This document shows positions 52,869-62,630 of a stretch of DNA of 64,000 nucleotides, piece after piece. How positions within the stretch are numbered: the first letter of the stretch is position 1; every line of letters begins with the position of its first letter. Source of the stretch: Asparagopsis taxiformis (lineage: Eukaryota; Rhodophyta; Florideophyceae; Bonnemaisoniales; Bonnemaisoniaceae); contig JALQPE010000284.1 in assembly GCA_030407315.1 (NCBI GenBank), positions 19,821-83,820 of the forward strand, read 5' to 3'. A model generated the notes under the pieces. It was not told the origin of the DNA, searched no databases, and saw only the letters and a list, made by a program, of their open reading frames with translations. The translations under genes were made by a program, and so were the position numbers.

Positions 52869-54355
52869 CAAACAAGGCGCTCACCACGGAGATAGTTGCG
52901 TTGGAGGCTAAGGTGAAGACTCTGCAGGCGGAAAATGCCAGCCTTACTGCAATTGCGAGAACAGGTAGAATCAGTGATCACGGTGGCGGTAAGTCGAAAA
53001 TACAGAAAGCCATTCCTGTGAAATACCTTGGAGTTCTTAGGGCGGTTGAGGAAAACCTGACAAAGTGGTGCAAGAACGAGACTATGGAGCTGGACCCTAT
53101 AGCGGAACAAACGCAGAGACGTTGGACTGGACGTACCATCGAGGTAGAGCCGGTAGAAGGGACACTTTGGAGCGAAAACGGTGTAGGATATATTGCTACC
53201 CCTCCGGGCTATATCATCAAGAATCTGCAGTGGTATACACCTTCGTACAGAGACGAGAGTGATCTGCTGAATGACTTGGTGCGACACGTACTGCGTCAAA
53301 GTCCGTGGTGTGATGTGTTTTCCGATGAGGAGCAGCGTGTGTGCTGTCAAGAGGCTGTGGCGGGGAGCAAGGAATTGAAAGTGAAGGTGACGCAGAAACT
53401 GTCCGACGTGATGAGTGCACGGAAGCGTAATGCGAGGGACAGATTGTTCGGTTCGCTGGGGTACACGAAATTAATGTCTAGATGCACGATGCTGACGACG
53501 CGAGCTGAGATGGACGAGCGAGAGGATCAAAAGCGCGAAGCGTCTGAGAAGCTTTTGAAACGGGAAAGCAACGGTGATTTGGATATGGGGAGGTGGCGAA
53601 CGGCACCGTTCTCAGAGCTGCGATACAGCAAAGGCATGGTTCCTGACAGCTTCGAAATGGAAGTGAATGGTGATGCATGGTTTAACAACCGAGTAGCTGT
53701 GAATGTGCTGGACATCTTCAGGGGTTATTCGATACGACCAGAACAAGTAATGGACATAGAGACGAGCATACTAACGCTGGCGCGCCTGGATGCTTGGCTA
53801 GTGACTACTGTGGAGTGTTTGGATGAACCGAAGGGGAAAGGAGGTGCACGGCAGAAGGAGTTTACAAGGCGGTACAGTCAATATGTGGGGGTAGCTTTTC
53901 AGCAATTAGTTGGTATGGTGGTGTACTGCATGTCTTGTCTCCAAGGCTCGCAAGCAAGGGAAGAAACGGACGTTGTCGAGAGCGAACAGCGGACTAGTGC
54001 ACAGTCACGGCATGTGTTTGCAAGCCGTACTGTGACGAGAGAGGCTGTTGAAGTGTGGCAAAGCGGAGAGGGGTCTGGAATTGTTCATGTCGTTGATGAT
54101 GTAAACCGCTGCTCATCACTTGTTCTAGTGTCCGAGGATTGGATTCAATCGCATATTACGTCAAACCTCGGTGCTGTAATGGATTGTGTGATTGCGCAAG
54201 GACTAATTGGCGCAGAACTTTTCGTCGTTGACCCATATGCTGGACACCTGAGTGCAAACCTGAATGTCGAAATCAATGCCCCACAGTATGGGGGCATGGA
54301 GCGGCGCCATGCAGCCACTGCTGATAACGGTTTTGGCGTAATGGAGGATGGTTGA
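52850..54355 (+). CDS. Coiled-coil protein, -1 frame body
   Basis: About 500 codons without an ATG at the beginning (the frame opens at a GTG inside the overlap). Starts with the heptad pattern EIVALEAKVKTLQAENASL, then a mixed alpha/beta region with conserved-looking blocks (GTLWSENGVGYIATPPGY, LFGSLGYTKLMSRC, WFNNRVAVNVLDIF). I do not recognise a family. It lies 80 bp from the converging transposase-like gene, and both probably share terminator DNA. Its presence between the methyltransferase-SET and transposase-like genes suggests an accessory role in the element. Confidence 0.6.
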   Translation: MFSQDIANKALTTEIVALEAKVKTLQAENASLTAIARTGRISDHGGGKSKIQKAIPVKYLGVLRAVEENLTKWCKNETMELDPIAEQTQRRWTGRTIEVEPVEGTLWSENGVGYIATPPGYIIKNLQWYTPSYRDESDLLNDLVRHVLRQSPWCDVFSDEEQRVCCQEAVAGSKELKVKVTQKLSDVMSARKRNARDRLFGSLGYTKLMSRCTMLTTRAEMDEREDQKREASEKLLKRESNGDLDMGRWRTAPFSELRYSKGMVPDSFEMEVNGDAWFNNRVAVNVLDIFRGYSIRPEQVMDIETSILTLARLDAWLVTTVECLDEPKGKGGARQKEFTRRYSQYVGVAFQQLVGMVVYCMSCLQGSQAREETDVVESEQRTSAQSRHVFASRTVTREAVEVWQSGEGSGIVHVVDDVNRCSSLVLVSEDWIQSHITSNLGAVMDCVIAQGLIGAELFVVDPYAGHLSANLNVEINAPQYGGMERRHAATADNGFGVMEDG

Positions 54356-54432
54356 AATTAGTGCAGTAAATGTGACGTTGACTAGAAGGCTTATCATGTA
54401 GTACATTATCAATAGAGTGCTGCGATTTAGAT

Positions 54433-57400
54433 TTATTCTTCTTCATTATCATCTGTGAACTGGTAATCAGTGTTGGTGTAGAAGCGGTTGAGATAGAAAC
54501 GGTGGTCCGACCAGTGCATTTGTTTCGTAAATGGCTTGACTGGAAAGTTACTTCGTACGATGTGCACGGTGCCAGATATAGTAGATGCAGGAATGAGGTC
54601 AAACCAAGGACCACCTGCACTGTGGGATGCAGTGTCATTGCTGTCAACGGATCCGTTGTCCGGGTCCCATGTGGACCACTTTAAACAAATGCACCCAAGT
54701 GATTTTTCCACAGCGGTTTTTGGGGCAAAGCAGGTCATATACTGAACGAAAGCGAGTTCTACAGGTTGAAACAGGTTTGGAGACTGCAGGCGTACCAGTG
54801 CCAGGACGCGCCCTACCCATATGGTTCTGTAGTCATCGGCAGTTCCGGAGATGACGACAAAGGAGTACTGCGATCTCTTTGCGGGGCCGAATGATGAAGT
54901 TGCAAAGACGCGCTGCTGCTTGTGCCTCGACACGTTTGTGGGGCGAAGCATGCCACTGTGCGGGTCAAAGTCGTCGGCATCTGGGACGTACCCTCCCATG
55001 ACGTAGGCGGACTTTACCACGGTGACGGAAATGTCCATGTCATGTATTGGAGGGCCTTCTGCCGTGGCGCGCAGTCTAGCGAGGGTGAGGAACGCTTGTG
55101 CAGCTGTGTCACCGAGTTGCTGGAATAGCGTTATGGTGCCAGACGGGAACGAGGAGTTGTGCAGAGGCAAAAGAGTGGCAGGATCGGGCTGTCCGTCGAT
55201 ATCTGCAACGAGGAGGGTTGCATCGGGCAGCAGGGAGGCAAAGTCGTGCAGTGCAACGGTGAATCCGTCGCGAACGAGTACTGCACCGTCTGTGGGCGAT
55301 ATCATGCGTGCGTTTCCCAATGTGTTCGATGGGGTGTGACCAGTTGGAGTGGCCAAGGAGAATTCCATGTGGCGAATAGTCTCTTCCATGGCTGTGGAGC
55401 GCCTTCGAGAGGTTTTCCTATAACTCTGTTTGAACAGAAGATGCGAGTGTTCGTAGGGGCCTGCATCAATGTGTTCCAGGGCGCCATATCTCTGCAAGTC
55501 ACCGGGAAGATGGTCTAGAAGATGGAACTTGAAAGTTTTGAGACCTGTGGTGTGGAATGGGCCGAGGGTGGAGAGCATTGATTGTTTGAAATAGGAAATG
55601 GAGTTCTGGAGGCTTTCTAGTTCGGCGGCAGTCCAGTGCTTGATGCGACCGCGTTTCATGACCCATGCGACGAGGTCAGAGTATTGCGTGCAGATGGAAG
55701 TGAGGGGGGCTGTCTCTACTTCGTCACAGCATGTGTCAATGAATGCTGCGATGAAAGGGAACACCATGTCGACATGGTGATAGTCTTTGGCTGCGAGCAT
55801 GCCGCGTATGCCGTCCTCCGTGAAGAGGCCGTTCAAATTGGTGCCCTTCTCACCCTTGGAGAAGTCGACATGAAGACCGGTGATGTAGTAGTCGCGTTCG
55901 ATAGCGGACAGAATGCTGTTTGAGCCGGCGAGGATGGATTTTTTCACCTTCTTGAAGGTGCGAGGTGTCCCGGAATGGGAGGCAGTGGTGGTGGTGAGGT
56001 CTGGGGAGCTGAGGCGGTGGACAATGCACTGTTTGATGAGCTTTGAGATGCCGAGGTGGAGATTGTGCAGAGGCTCGAAGGAGAAAATGTTGTAGGGGTC
56101 TAGGGGACTGTTGGTGGGTAAAAGAGCGGTCGATTCGAGGACAGAGTGTTGTTCGAGGAGGGAGAGAGCTTCGAGCGGAGCAGTTGTATGCTCCTGAGCG
56201 CTCTCTTGGCGTGCAGAGCGTGTATCATCGAGGGAGCGGGGCTGGTGTGGCGCGGTGGATTCAAGTTGAGTGGCGGGGATGTAGCAGCGGTGGCAGGGAT
56301 GTGTGGTGGTAGTGCTGTTGCGAGTGCATGACAGCTCTTTGGCCTCTGGAAAGTCGCAGCAATAATTGGCTAGGATGGGAAAGCATTGGCGGGCAGTTGC
56401 AGTGGAGTCTGTGCAGGGGAACCCGGAAGAGAACGCGGTGGATAGGGACGAAAACACTTTTTCGAGTGCTTTATGAAGAATATCAATTTTGCGAGCGCGA
56501 CTAGCAGAACTAGAGGTTGTCGGCATTTCATCACCGAACAAGGCGTTGGACGAAGGGTTAACAATGTACGGAAGATACCCGACGATGGTGAGGCCGGTAC
56601 GGATGCAGTGGCGACGGAGGGGGGCGGAGAAGTTGAGCAGTGTGACGTGTATGGGGTATGCGACGATTGCGGAGCTCTTGAGGCTTGTGCTGCTCTTGTC
56701 GGAGTACACTTGGAGGAGGCCGGCAAAGGAGGAAGGTGTGGGATCAGTTTCCTCTGCCCATACGACCTGTGGATCTTCCGAGAGCTGCACGCGCTGTCTA
56801 GTAACCTGGTGCAGCGTTTTCGCGAATTCTGTGTGTAGGGGATGAGAAAATATTGCGGTGCCGTCTGGGGCGGTCTGTGGGGAGGGGTGGAAGAGAGTAT
56901 TTTGGTCGTTAGCCAGTGCTAACTGCCTGCGGAGCATGTCGACTGGGTCGCGGAGGTACAGCTGTGCCGAGTACTTACCAGTTTTGTCTGGAATGATGTG
57001 GCTCTTGTAACCTTCGGTGCGGAAATGTGTTTCGACCATGGAAGCGGTAACGTGGCGACATTCTTCTACGGTGCGAACGGCGCTGTTGAACTTTTCTAGG
57101 GAGAATGCGGGGTCTTGTAGGATGGTGATGACTTCGCTCACGCGGCCAGCGCCGGCCTTGTACTCGAGGGTTGTGAGACTGGCGGCGAGGGATTGCACGA
57201 GGAGGTCTGCGCGGGAGGGGGTTGAGGTTGGTGGCAGTGGAGCGTCACAGGGTGAGTCGCTGGAGGAAGCACGACCAGATTCTGGGTCTGGGGAGCTGGG
57301 TTGCGGGGAATCATGGTCGCCGTTTCGAGCAGGCTCATGGGTGACGGCAGGGACACGAGCGTTGTTGAAATGTTGGGGAGAGGGGTTGAAACGGTAGCGA

Positions 57401-57474
57401 CACGTTCGCTCATGCAGCGCGAGCGCATAAGCATCTACGCAGTAGTAGAAGCACCCTTCATACTTGCATTCCAT
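54433..57474 (-). CDS. Large transposase-like protein with BAH-like tail
   Basis: 1013 codons, ATG start. An N-terminal Cys/His motif (CKYEGCFYYCVDAYALALHE) may bind zinc. HPCHRC lies near residue 394, and FSFEPLHNLHLGISKLIKQC near 467. The last resembles the D.xHN.FLG block of CACTA/Plavaka-type transposases, although the acidic residue here is E. YEHSHLLFKQSYRKTSRR follows near 680. The C-terminal 150 residues (SFVVISG...IWVGRVLALVR..., WFDLIPASTISGTVHIV) have the same BAH-like layout as the element 1 candidate. An acidic DDNEEE ends the chain. It is the only strong transposase candidate in elements 2 and 3. The family name is uncertain. Confidence 0.72.
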   Translation of the reverse strand: MECKYEGCFYYCVDAYALALHERTCRYRFNPSPQHFNNARVPAVTHEPARNGDHDSPQPSSPDPESGRASSSDSPCDAPLPPTSTPSRADLLVQSLAASLTTLEYKAGAGRVSEVITILQDPAFSLEKFNSAVRTVEECRHVTASMVETHFRTEGYKSHIIPDKTGKYSAQLYLRDPVDMLRRQLALANDQNTLFHPSPQTAPDGTAIFSHPLHTEFAKTLHQVTRQRVQLSEDPQVVWAEETDPTPSSFAGLLQVYSDKSSTSLKSSAIVAYPIHVTLLNFSAPLRRHCIRTGLTIVGYLPYIVNPSSNALFGDEMPTTSSSASRARKIDILHKALEKVFSSLSTAFSSGFPCTDSTATARQCFPILANYCCDFPEAKELSCTRNSTTTTHPCHRCYIPATQLESTAPHQPRSLDDTRSARQESAQEHTTAPLEALSLLEQHSVLESTALLPTNSPLDPYNIFSFEPLHNLHLGISKLIKQCIVHRLSSPDLTTTTASHSGTPRTFKKVKKSILAGSNSILSAIERDYYITGLHVDFSKGEKGTNLNGLFTEDGIRGMLAAKDYHHVDMVFPFIAAFIDTCCDEVETAPLTSICTQYSDLVAWVMKRGRIKHWTAAELESLQNSISYFKQSMLSTLGPFHTTGLKTFKFHLLDHLPGDLQRYGALEHIDAGPYEHSHLLFKQSYRKTSRRRSTAMEETIRHMEFSLATPTGHTPSNTLGNARMISPTDGAVLVRDGFTVALHDFASLLPDATLLVADIDGQPDPATLLPLHNSSFPSGTITLFQQLGDTAAQAFLTLARLRATAEGPPIHDMDISVTVVKSAYVMGGYVPDADDFDPHSGMLRPTNVSRHKQQRVFATSSFGPAKRSQYSFVVISGTADDYRTIWVGRVLALVRLQSPNLFQPVELAFVQYMTCFAPKTAVEKSLGCICLKWSTWDPDNGSVDSNDTASHSAGGPWFDLIPASTISGTVHIVRSNFPVKPFTKQMHWSDHRFYLNRFYTNTDYQFTDDNEEE

Positions 57475-58060
57475 GTCGAGTTTTGACGCAAAAGGGAGGA
57501 TTGCGAGCTGAACAGGGGAGACTGTGCCGTCCAGATGCGACCAATTTTATTTTTGTGGTGCTTTCGAGACTTGGAATGTAACGTGTTCGTAGTTTTGTGG
57601 GTAGTAGTTTTGTGCTCACTCCAGCTGACATCCCAACGGTGGAATTTAACCGAGAGTTCAATCATTTCCAACTGTTACATCACATTGCGTGCTGGCAACG
57701 TGTGCATGGAAGGACGAACGACTGCCCTGGGAGATGAATTTTCAATTAATTCATTTGTAATAATAAACTTTTTTATTTCCGAACTTCGTGGAATCTGAAT
57801 GTGCTTTACAGCGGATATGCCACGGATCATGTAAGGAAAGCAAATGGATTCTCATATATATGATTATATGTTTATATTCGTTGTTCTCGATCCGGATCTC
57901 ATTGTTCGGGGATTCAGAGACCATGGCTTGGGCCATACTCAATCTCACTGCCGGCGATGATTTCGAGTATGCACAGCAAGACTTAAGCGGACGCTGAAAG
58001 CTGTCCGGTCGACGCCGCAGGCTCCACTCCGCCCTCATCACCGACTGAGATTCTTTGACC
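57475..58060. promoter_or_regulatory. Upstream region of the transposase-like gene
   Basis: No ORF with support. It must contain the promoter for the minus-strand gene; no distinct TATA box assigned. Confidence 0.3.
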
Positions 58061-58069
58061 GCCTTTGCT

Positions 58070-59130
58070 TTGTTTAGTGTAGAGGATGGACGAAGGTACG
58101 TGCGCGAATCTTGAGGGTATGCATTGAGGGAAGCGTGGGTTTTGAGTCTGACTATTTCCGTTGATGCGATATTTTTCATTGGAAGCCTGTTGACTCATGG
58201 TGTGTATTGAGCGGAGGATGGAAGAGAGGTACGTGAAGTTTTGAAAGTATGCTGCGAGGGAAGGTTGGTTTTGAGTCTGACTGTTGTGGTTGATTCCGAT
58301 GTTGTGTAGATGATGCAGGAATGTTGATGACGGAAGGTAAGTTTCATTGAGTGCCAAGATGTGCTTTGCGAAGATATGGACTGCTGACTATGATTATTAT
58401 TCATTGCAAGGTTTTTGGATCATGGTTTGTATTGTGTGTAGGATGGATGAGAGGTACATTTGCGAGTTCTCAGGGTATGTAGCGAGGGAAACGTTGGTTT
58501 TCAATCTGACTGTTGCGATTGATTCCGATGTTGCGTAGGTGATGGAGGAATAGTGATGACGGAAGGTAAGTCACATTGGGCGCCCAGACCGGTTGTGCGA
58601 AGATGCGGAATGCTGACTACTTTTCTTGGCTACACGATTACGTGATTTATGGTTTTTATTGTGTGCAGGATGGAACAGGTAAGGTAAGTGTGCGAGTTTT
58701 GAAAGTAAGCAGCGAGGGAAGGTTGGTTTTGAGTCTGACTATTTCCGTTGATGCGATATTTTTCATTGGAAGCCTATTGAGTCATGGTGTGTATTGTGTG
58801 GAGCGAAGGTAAGTGTGCGAGTTTTGAAAGTATGCTGCGAGGGAAGGTTGGTTTTGAGTCTGACTGTTGTGGTTGATTCCGATGTTGTGTAGATGATGCA
58901 GGAATGTTGATGACAGAAGGTAAGTTTCACTGAGCACCAAGACTTGTTTTGCGAAGATATGGACTGCTGACTTTGATTATTCATTGCAAGGTTTTTGGAT
59001 CATGGTTTGTATTGTGTGTAGGATGGATGAGAGGTAAGTAAGGGAGTTTCTAGGATATCTGTCGTGGTAAGCGTTGCTTTTGAATCTGACTGTTGTGGTT
59101 GATTGATGTTGTGTATGTGATGCAGGAGTG
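58070..59130 (+). repeat. Tandem array with phased splice-like signals
   Basis: About nine degenerate units with a period near 115 bp. Donor-like GTAAGT/GTACGT motifs stand near 58093, 58229, 58335, 58455, 58566, 58683, 58808, 58919 and 59033. Each interval has a CTGAC branch-like box and ends in TGTGTAG or similar. Short conserved segments between acceptor and donor alternate: GATGGATGAGAG (12 nt) and a 27-nt segment ending GTTGATGACGGAAG. Two unit types therefore alternate, as tandem introns with micro-exons would. Confidence 0.7.
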
Positions 59131-59738
59131 GTGAAGCAGGAACGGCAGGACTGAAGGAGAGTGAAGAAGGGATGTAGGAAGATGGGGAATGAAGCTGTGA
59201 GGTGTTTCTGGTATGTGTATATTTTCGGGCATACGATAGAAGTGAGAGTGGGTTTCAAGTGGTGTAAGATTTTGCTGACCATGTTCGTGTTTGATGTCTT
59301 GATGATTTAATGGGCTGGGGTGGTGTCGAGGAAAGCGGGGATGGAATTGGGAAGGAGCGGATTTTTTGTAATCTAGGTCGTGAGGGTTCTTGAAGTATGT
59401 GCGGATGGTGGTGCATGGCGTTCGGATGGTAGGGAGAACGCGATAGTGAGGGAGATGGGTGATCGACGATATGCTGACAGGTATTTTGTATTCTGGCTGG
59501 ATACGTATTTCGTATTCTGGCTGGATACATATTCCGTATTCTGACTGGATACGTATTTCCTATTCTAACGGGTATTTATTTCCTATTCTGACCAGATATG
59601 TATTCCCTATTCTAGAGAGACGTATTGTATACGAGCAGTTTCGTAAATGAGAGAATAAAATACGGCCCGATATGGGCCCTGAATTTACCATCCGCTGTAA
59701 TTTCTTCCCTCCCGGTTTTCGCTGATATATTGTATACT

Positions 59739-59867
59739 GGATGTCGGGTCCTAGTATTCCGCCATATGTACTAGAGAAAGTGGATGTCGGGCCCTAGGAT
59801 CCCGCCATATGTACTAGAGAAAGTGGATGTCGGGTCCTAGTATTCCGCCATATGTACTAGAGAAAGT
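59739..59867 (+). repeat. 43-bp tandem repeat, three copies
   Basis: Units begin GGATGTCGGG at 59739, 59782 and 59825 and contain CCGCCATATGTACTAGAG. Near-identical. The GG(A)TGTC and CTAGTA motifs are also found beside the left end of element 3, so this is its subterminal motif cluster. Confidence 0.9.
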
Positions 59868-59957
59868 GCATCCAAAAAATTTTTATTTTTTTTTGGACGC
59901 GGACGTTCATTTGTTCTAGTAAATCTCGGGGCCGACTAGGACCCGTACTAGAGAGAC

Positions 59958-59991
59958 TGGACGTCCGCGTCCATTTCCGAAAACACAGACG
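59958..59991 (-). repeat. Right terminal repeat of element 3
   Basis: Inverse partner of 39716-39749. Confidence 0.75.
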
Positions 59992-60439
59992 TTTCTACAT
60001 CCTCCTATAAGAGATCTGGTGCATGCGAGCGGGCATATTGGTCGTTCAAAATCTATCTTGGTAACTGGAAGAATTGCGTTTGTACGGATCCGTATGCATA
60101 CGCGGTGGAAGTAGTGGAATGCCAATCTGCATATATGCAGATTATGACCGCGATGCCAAACCATTTCCTGACCTACTGTACAACGTCAATCGCTCCACTC
60201 TTCATTGTAATTCCCGTGTTCACTCCGACCCCACCGCCCAATTCACCTCCCTTCCAGTACTACAATACTATACTACCTATCAATTATTTCCTAGCTTTCT
60301 ACCTTCTAACCTACCTCAACATAGGAAATTTCCCTCCTTCATGGCAACACCAGAATATATTCCAAGAAACAATTTCATACATGCACCTAGCCTACAAGCA
60401 GCTCACCCAAAGACATTGCTCATGCGTAAGTTCATTTAC

Positions 60440-60848
60440 ACCATGTCCCACACTACACCTACTGTAATGGAACCACCAGAACCAGCGAAACCAGCCTCCC
60501 AAACTAGTCCATGCACTGGTTTCAACCACCCTCCGTACTGTATCCGTCGCTGGTTTGCCATTCCCGTCATTCCATAGCCAAAATTAATAATTTCAATGGT
60601 TTTATCCCACCCCCCGCTGGCCGTCAGCGAATGGACGGGCGCAAATCTAAAACCATCAAAAAAATCATACCCAACTACAGTACAGAACAAGCCTTTCAGC
60701 CTGGCCTGACCAATGGTTTCCTCTGGTTTTTTTCCATCCCATTTCTCTACTGTATCCAGCCACGTCGCGTGGTTTTTTTCCAATAAAATTTATAAATTTT
60801 GCTCTGGCCGGCTATTCCATCGAAATCTACAGGTTCAAACCAGTGAAA
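60440..60848. repeat. Right subterminal motif cluster of element 2
   Basis: Recurrent CTGGT/ACCAG motifs facing those at 34086-34530. CACGTCGCGTGG near 60763 corresponds to the left CCACGTCGCTGG block. Confidence 0.6.
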
Positions 60849-60888
60849 TCAATGGTTTTCTCAAAAATTGCTCATGCTGTGAACAATC

Positions 60889-62399
60889 CCTACAACTCCT
60901 TGAATTCACAACAAAAGAGAGTGTTTGACTCAATTCTTGGTACAGTTCGTTCTCGTGCGAATGAAAACGTGCTACAGACCGATGGGAAAGCTTTTTTCCT
61001 GCAAGGAAGGGCCGGGACAGGAAAGACATATCTACTGTCTTTGCTCCGAGACATGGCAAGGTCAGAGGGATATTTGGTGGAAATTACTGCGACAACAGGA
61101 ATAGCGGCTTCTCTCTATAAGGGGGGAAGGACTCTTCACAGTCTGCTGGGAATTGGAATCGATGACAAAGACAGTTCTGACAATCACGCGCGCCTTTCCA
61201 AGTACGGTCCTAGGTCTCAACGTGGGGAGCTTATCCGGAAAACTTCCCTACTAATCGTGGATGAATCTTCAATGATGCAGAAGATCCTTTTCGAGCACGT
61301 AGACACCATTCTCAAGGATCTTCGCGTTTCAAACCCAGACGGAGAAGCTTCTTCATCGCGTCATCCGAGATTGGCGGAATCACTATAGTTTTGCAGATGA
61401 CTATCTGCAACTTCTTCCTGTGGTTCCGTCACGAAGACTTATCGAGGGACGAGAATGGAAACCAGAGCTACATTAATGTAGCGCTACTTGATGAGCTGCC
61501 GTGGTCGTCTCCTCTCTGGAGATATATATCCGTTCTCCGTATACAACAACAAGTCCGACAAGCGGAAGACCAAGAGTTCGGAAGACTTCTATTGAAACTA
61601 GCGAATGGTACATATGACACAGAGAGAAAGCTCCCCTCAAGTCGACTGGATCGATGACCACTTCGTAGGTTCCTCTGGAAATGTCTCAGCTCTCGAAATA
61701 AAGCTGATGTTGATCTGGATAGAATGATCGTATGCCCAACGAATACTCTGGTAGAAGAGCATAACAAAAAAGCCCTCGATCTGTTTCCCTGGACAGTCAA
61801 AGAGCTCTTCTCTGCGACGATCATAAAACCTAGCCCTCGCAATCAACAGAATCCTGTCAAGATTTTGTAGTACCAGAGATGACCTACAATTACTGCCCTT
61901 CAGGAGTTCCTCCGCATAAACTCGAGTTGAAGGAAGGTACCCCATCATGGTCATCCGAAATGTACTCCATCCGCACATCGTCAATGGCGCTTTGTTCACT
62001 GTATCCAGAATCGGGAGGAGAACTATCGTCGTCTCACAGAGAAGCAATCAAGGAACATCTGTTTTCCTACTGCATCGCATCGACTTTGCTTTCGACTTCA
62101 ACGGCGTCAAGGTTCTCCGAAGGCAGTTCCCGATACGTCTCGCTTTTGCTGCAACGGTTCACAAAGCACAAGGGCAGACACTGAAGAACGTTTGTGTTGA
62201 TCTCAGATCCAACTTCTTCTCTAACGGGCAGTTGTATGTCGCTCTATCGAGAGTGAGGAAGTCTGAACACGTCGTCCTCCTTCATAAGCCGGAAGATACA
62301 CCTAATGGAGCTCCGAGCATTCACCAGCATGCCTATTACAGTATCCATCCTTTCTTACCAGAGGCTGTTGCTTTCGCTGAAGGGGATACTTCGAACTAG
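60889..62399 (+). pseudogene. Helitron helicase part, frameshifted
   Basis: This is the Pif1-like helicase of the Helitron. Walker A GRAGTGKT lies near 61009 and Walker B LLIVDESSMMQ near 61250. Motif III survives as DDYLQLLPVVP near 61397, but in a different frame from Walker A. Late motifs FPIRLAFAATVHKAQGQTL and GQLYVALSRVR lie at 62120-62255. At least three frame changes (about 61385, 61640, 61900-61950) and stops show it is inactive. The start of the piece fits exactly to the TSD of element 2. Confidence 0.88.
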
Positions 62400-62630
62400 A
62401 TAGTACTCTATGCAATCGCTCTCTTTACCTCTTCTTCTACAAGCGTATCTAGCTGATACGTACGTATTAGTGTCCAGCTTTCATTCAATGATGTTGTTCT
62501 CCTCTCTTTCTCGCGTATCTAGCTGATGCGTACTCATATGTGTCCACGTTTCAAAATAAAATGTCGTTTCTCATCTTTTTGAAAAAAAATCCAAATGTCT
62601 ACTTCACCAATGCAGAAACTCTGGTGTGTC

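Larger units (their letters stand above)
39716..59991. mobile_element. Element 3: probable nested transposon carrying the enzyme cargo
   Basis: Inverted 34-bp ends at 39716-39749 and 59958-59991 differ at about one position and contain TCGGAAATGGACGCGGACG. Next to each end is a cluster of GGACGTCC and CTAGTA motifs (39730-39960; 59739-59960). I could not find a convincing TSD, so the nested status is probable, not shown. Contents: dioxygenase, ParB-like, methyltransferase-SET, coiled-coil pair and transposase-like genes, plus dispersed 190-bp repeats. The transposase-like gene inside would make it self-sufficient. Confidence 0.65.
34056..60882. mobile_element. Element 2: second giant DNA transposon in the same Helitron
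   Basis: Inverted ends share CACAGCATGAG (34058-34068 and, inverted, 60871-60881). They are flanked by ACAATC, and removal of the unit joins two Helitron coding pieces. Subterminal DNA on both sides is full of CTGGT/ACCAG motifs, including an inverted GACGTGGC-like block. The TSD length (6 bp) and the ACAC start agree with element 1. The unit carries a hairpin array, a frameshifted ORF, and a probable nested element 3 with all the enzyme genes. If element 3 is separate, the original element 2 was only about 6.5 kb. Confidence 0.75.
4079..62399 (+). mobile_element. Helitron split by two giant insertions
   Basis: Three colinear pieces of one Helitron Rep/helicase gene occur at 4079-5354, 32157-34049 and 60889-62399. 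They are separated exactly by element 1 and element 2. Removing element 1 plus one TSD rejoins the codons of LY and TDN without a frame break. Removing element 2 plus one TSD rejoins a reading that runs into PYNSLNSQQKRVFD, a Helitron-typical sequence before the helicase. The gene also has its own stop and frameshifts, so it decayed. Termini are not certain: a GC-rich hairpin at 62631-62649 is a candidate 3' hairpin, and no TC start was pinned down. Confidence 0.82.
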
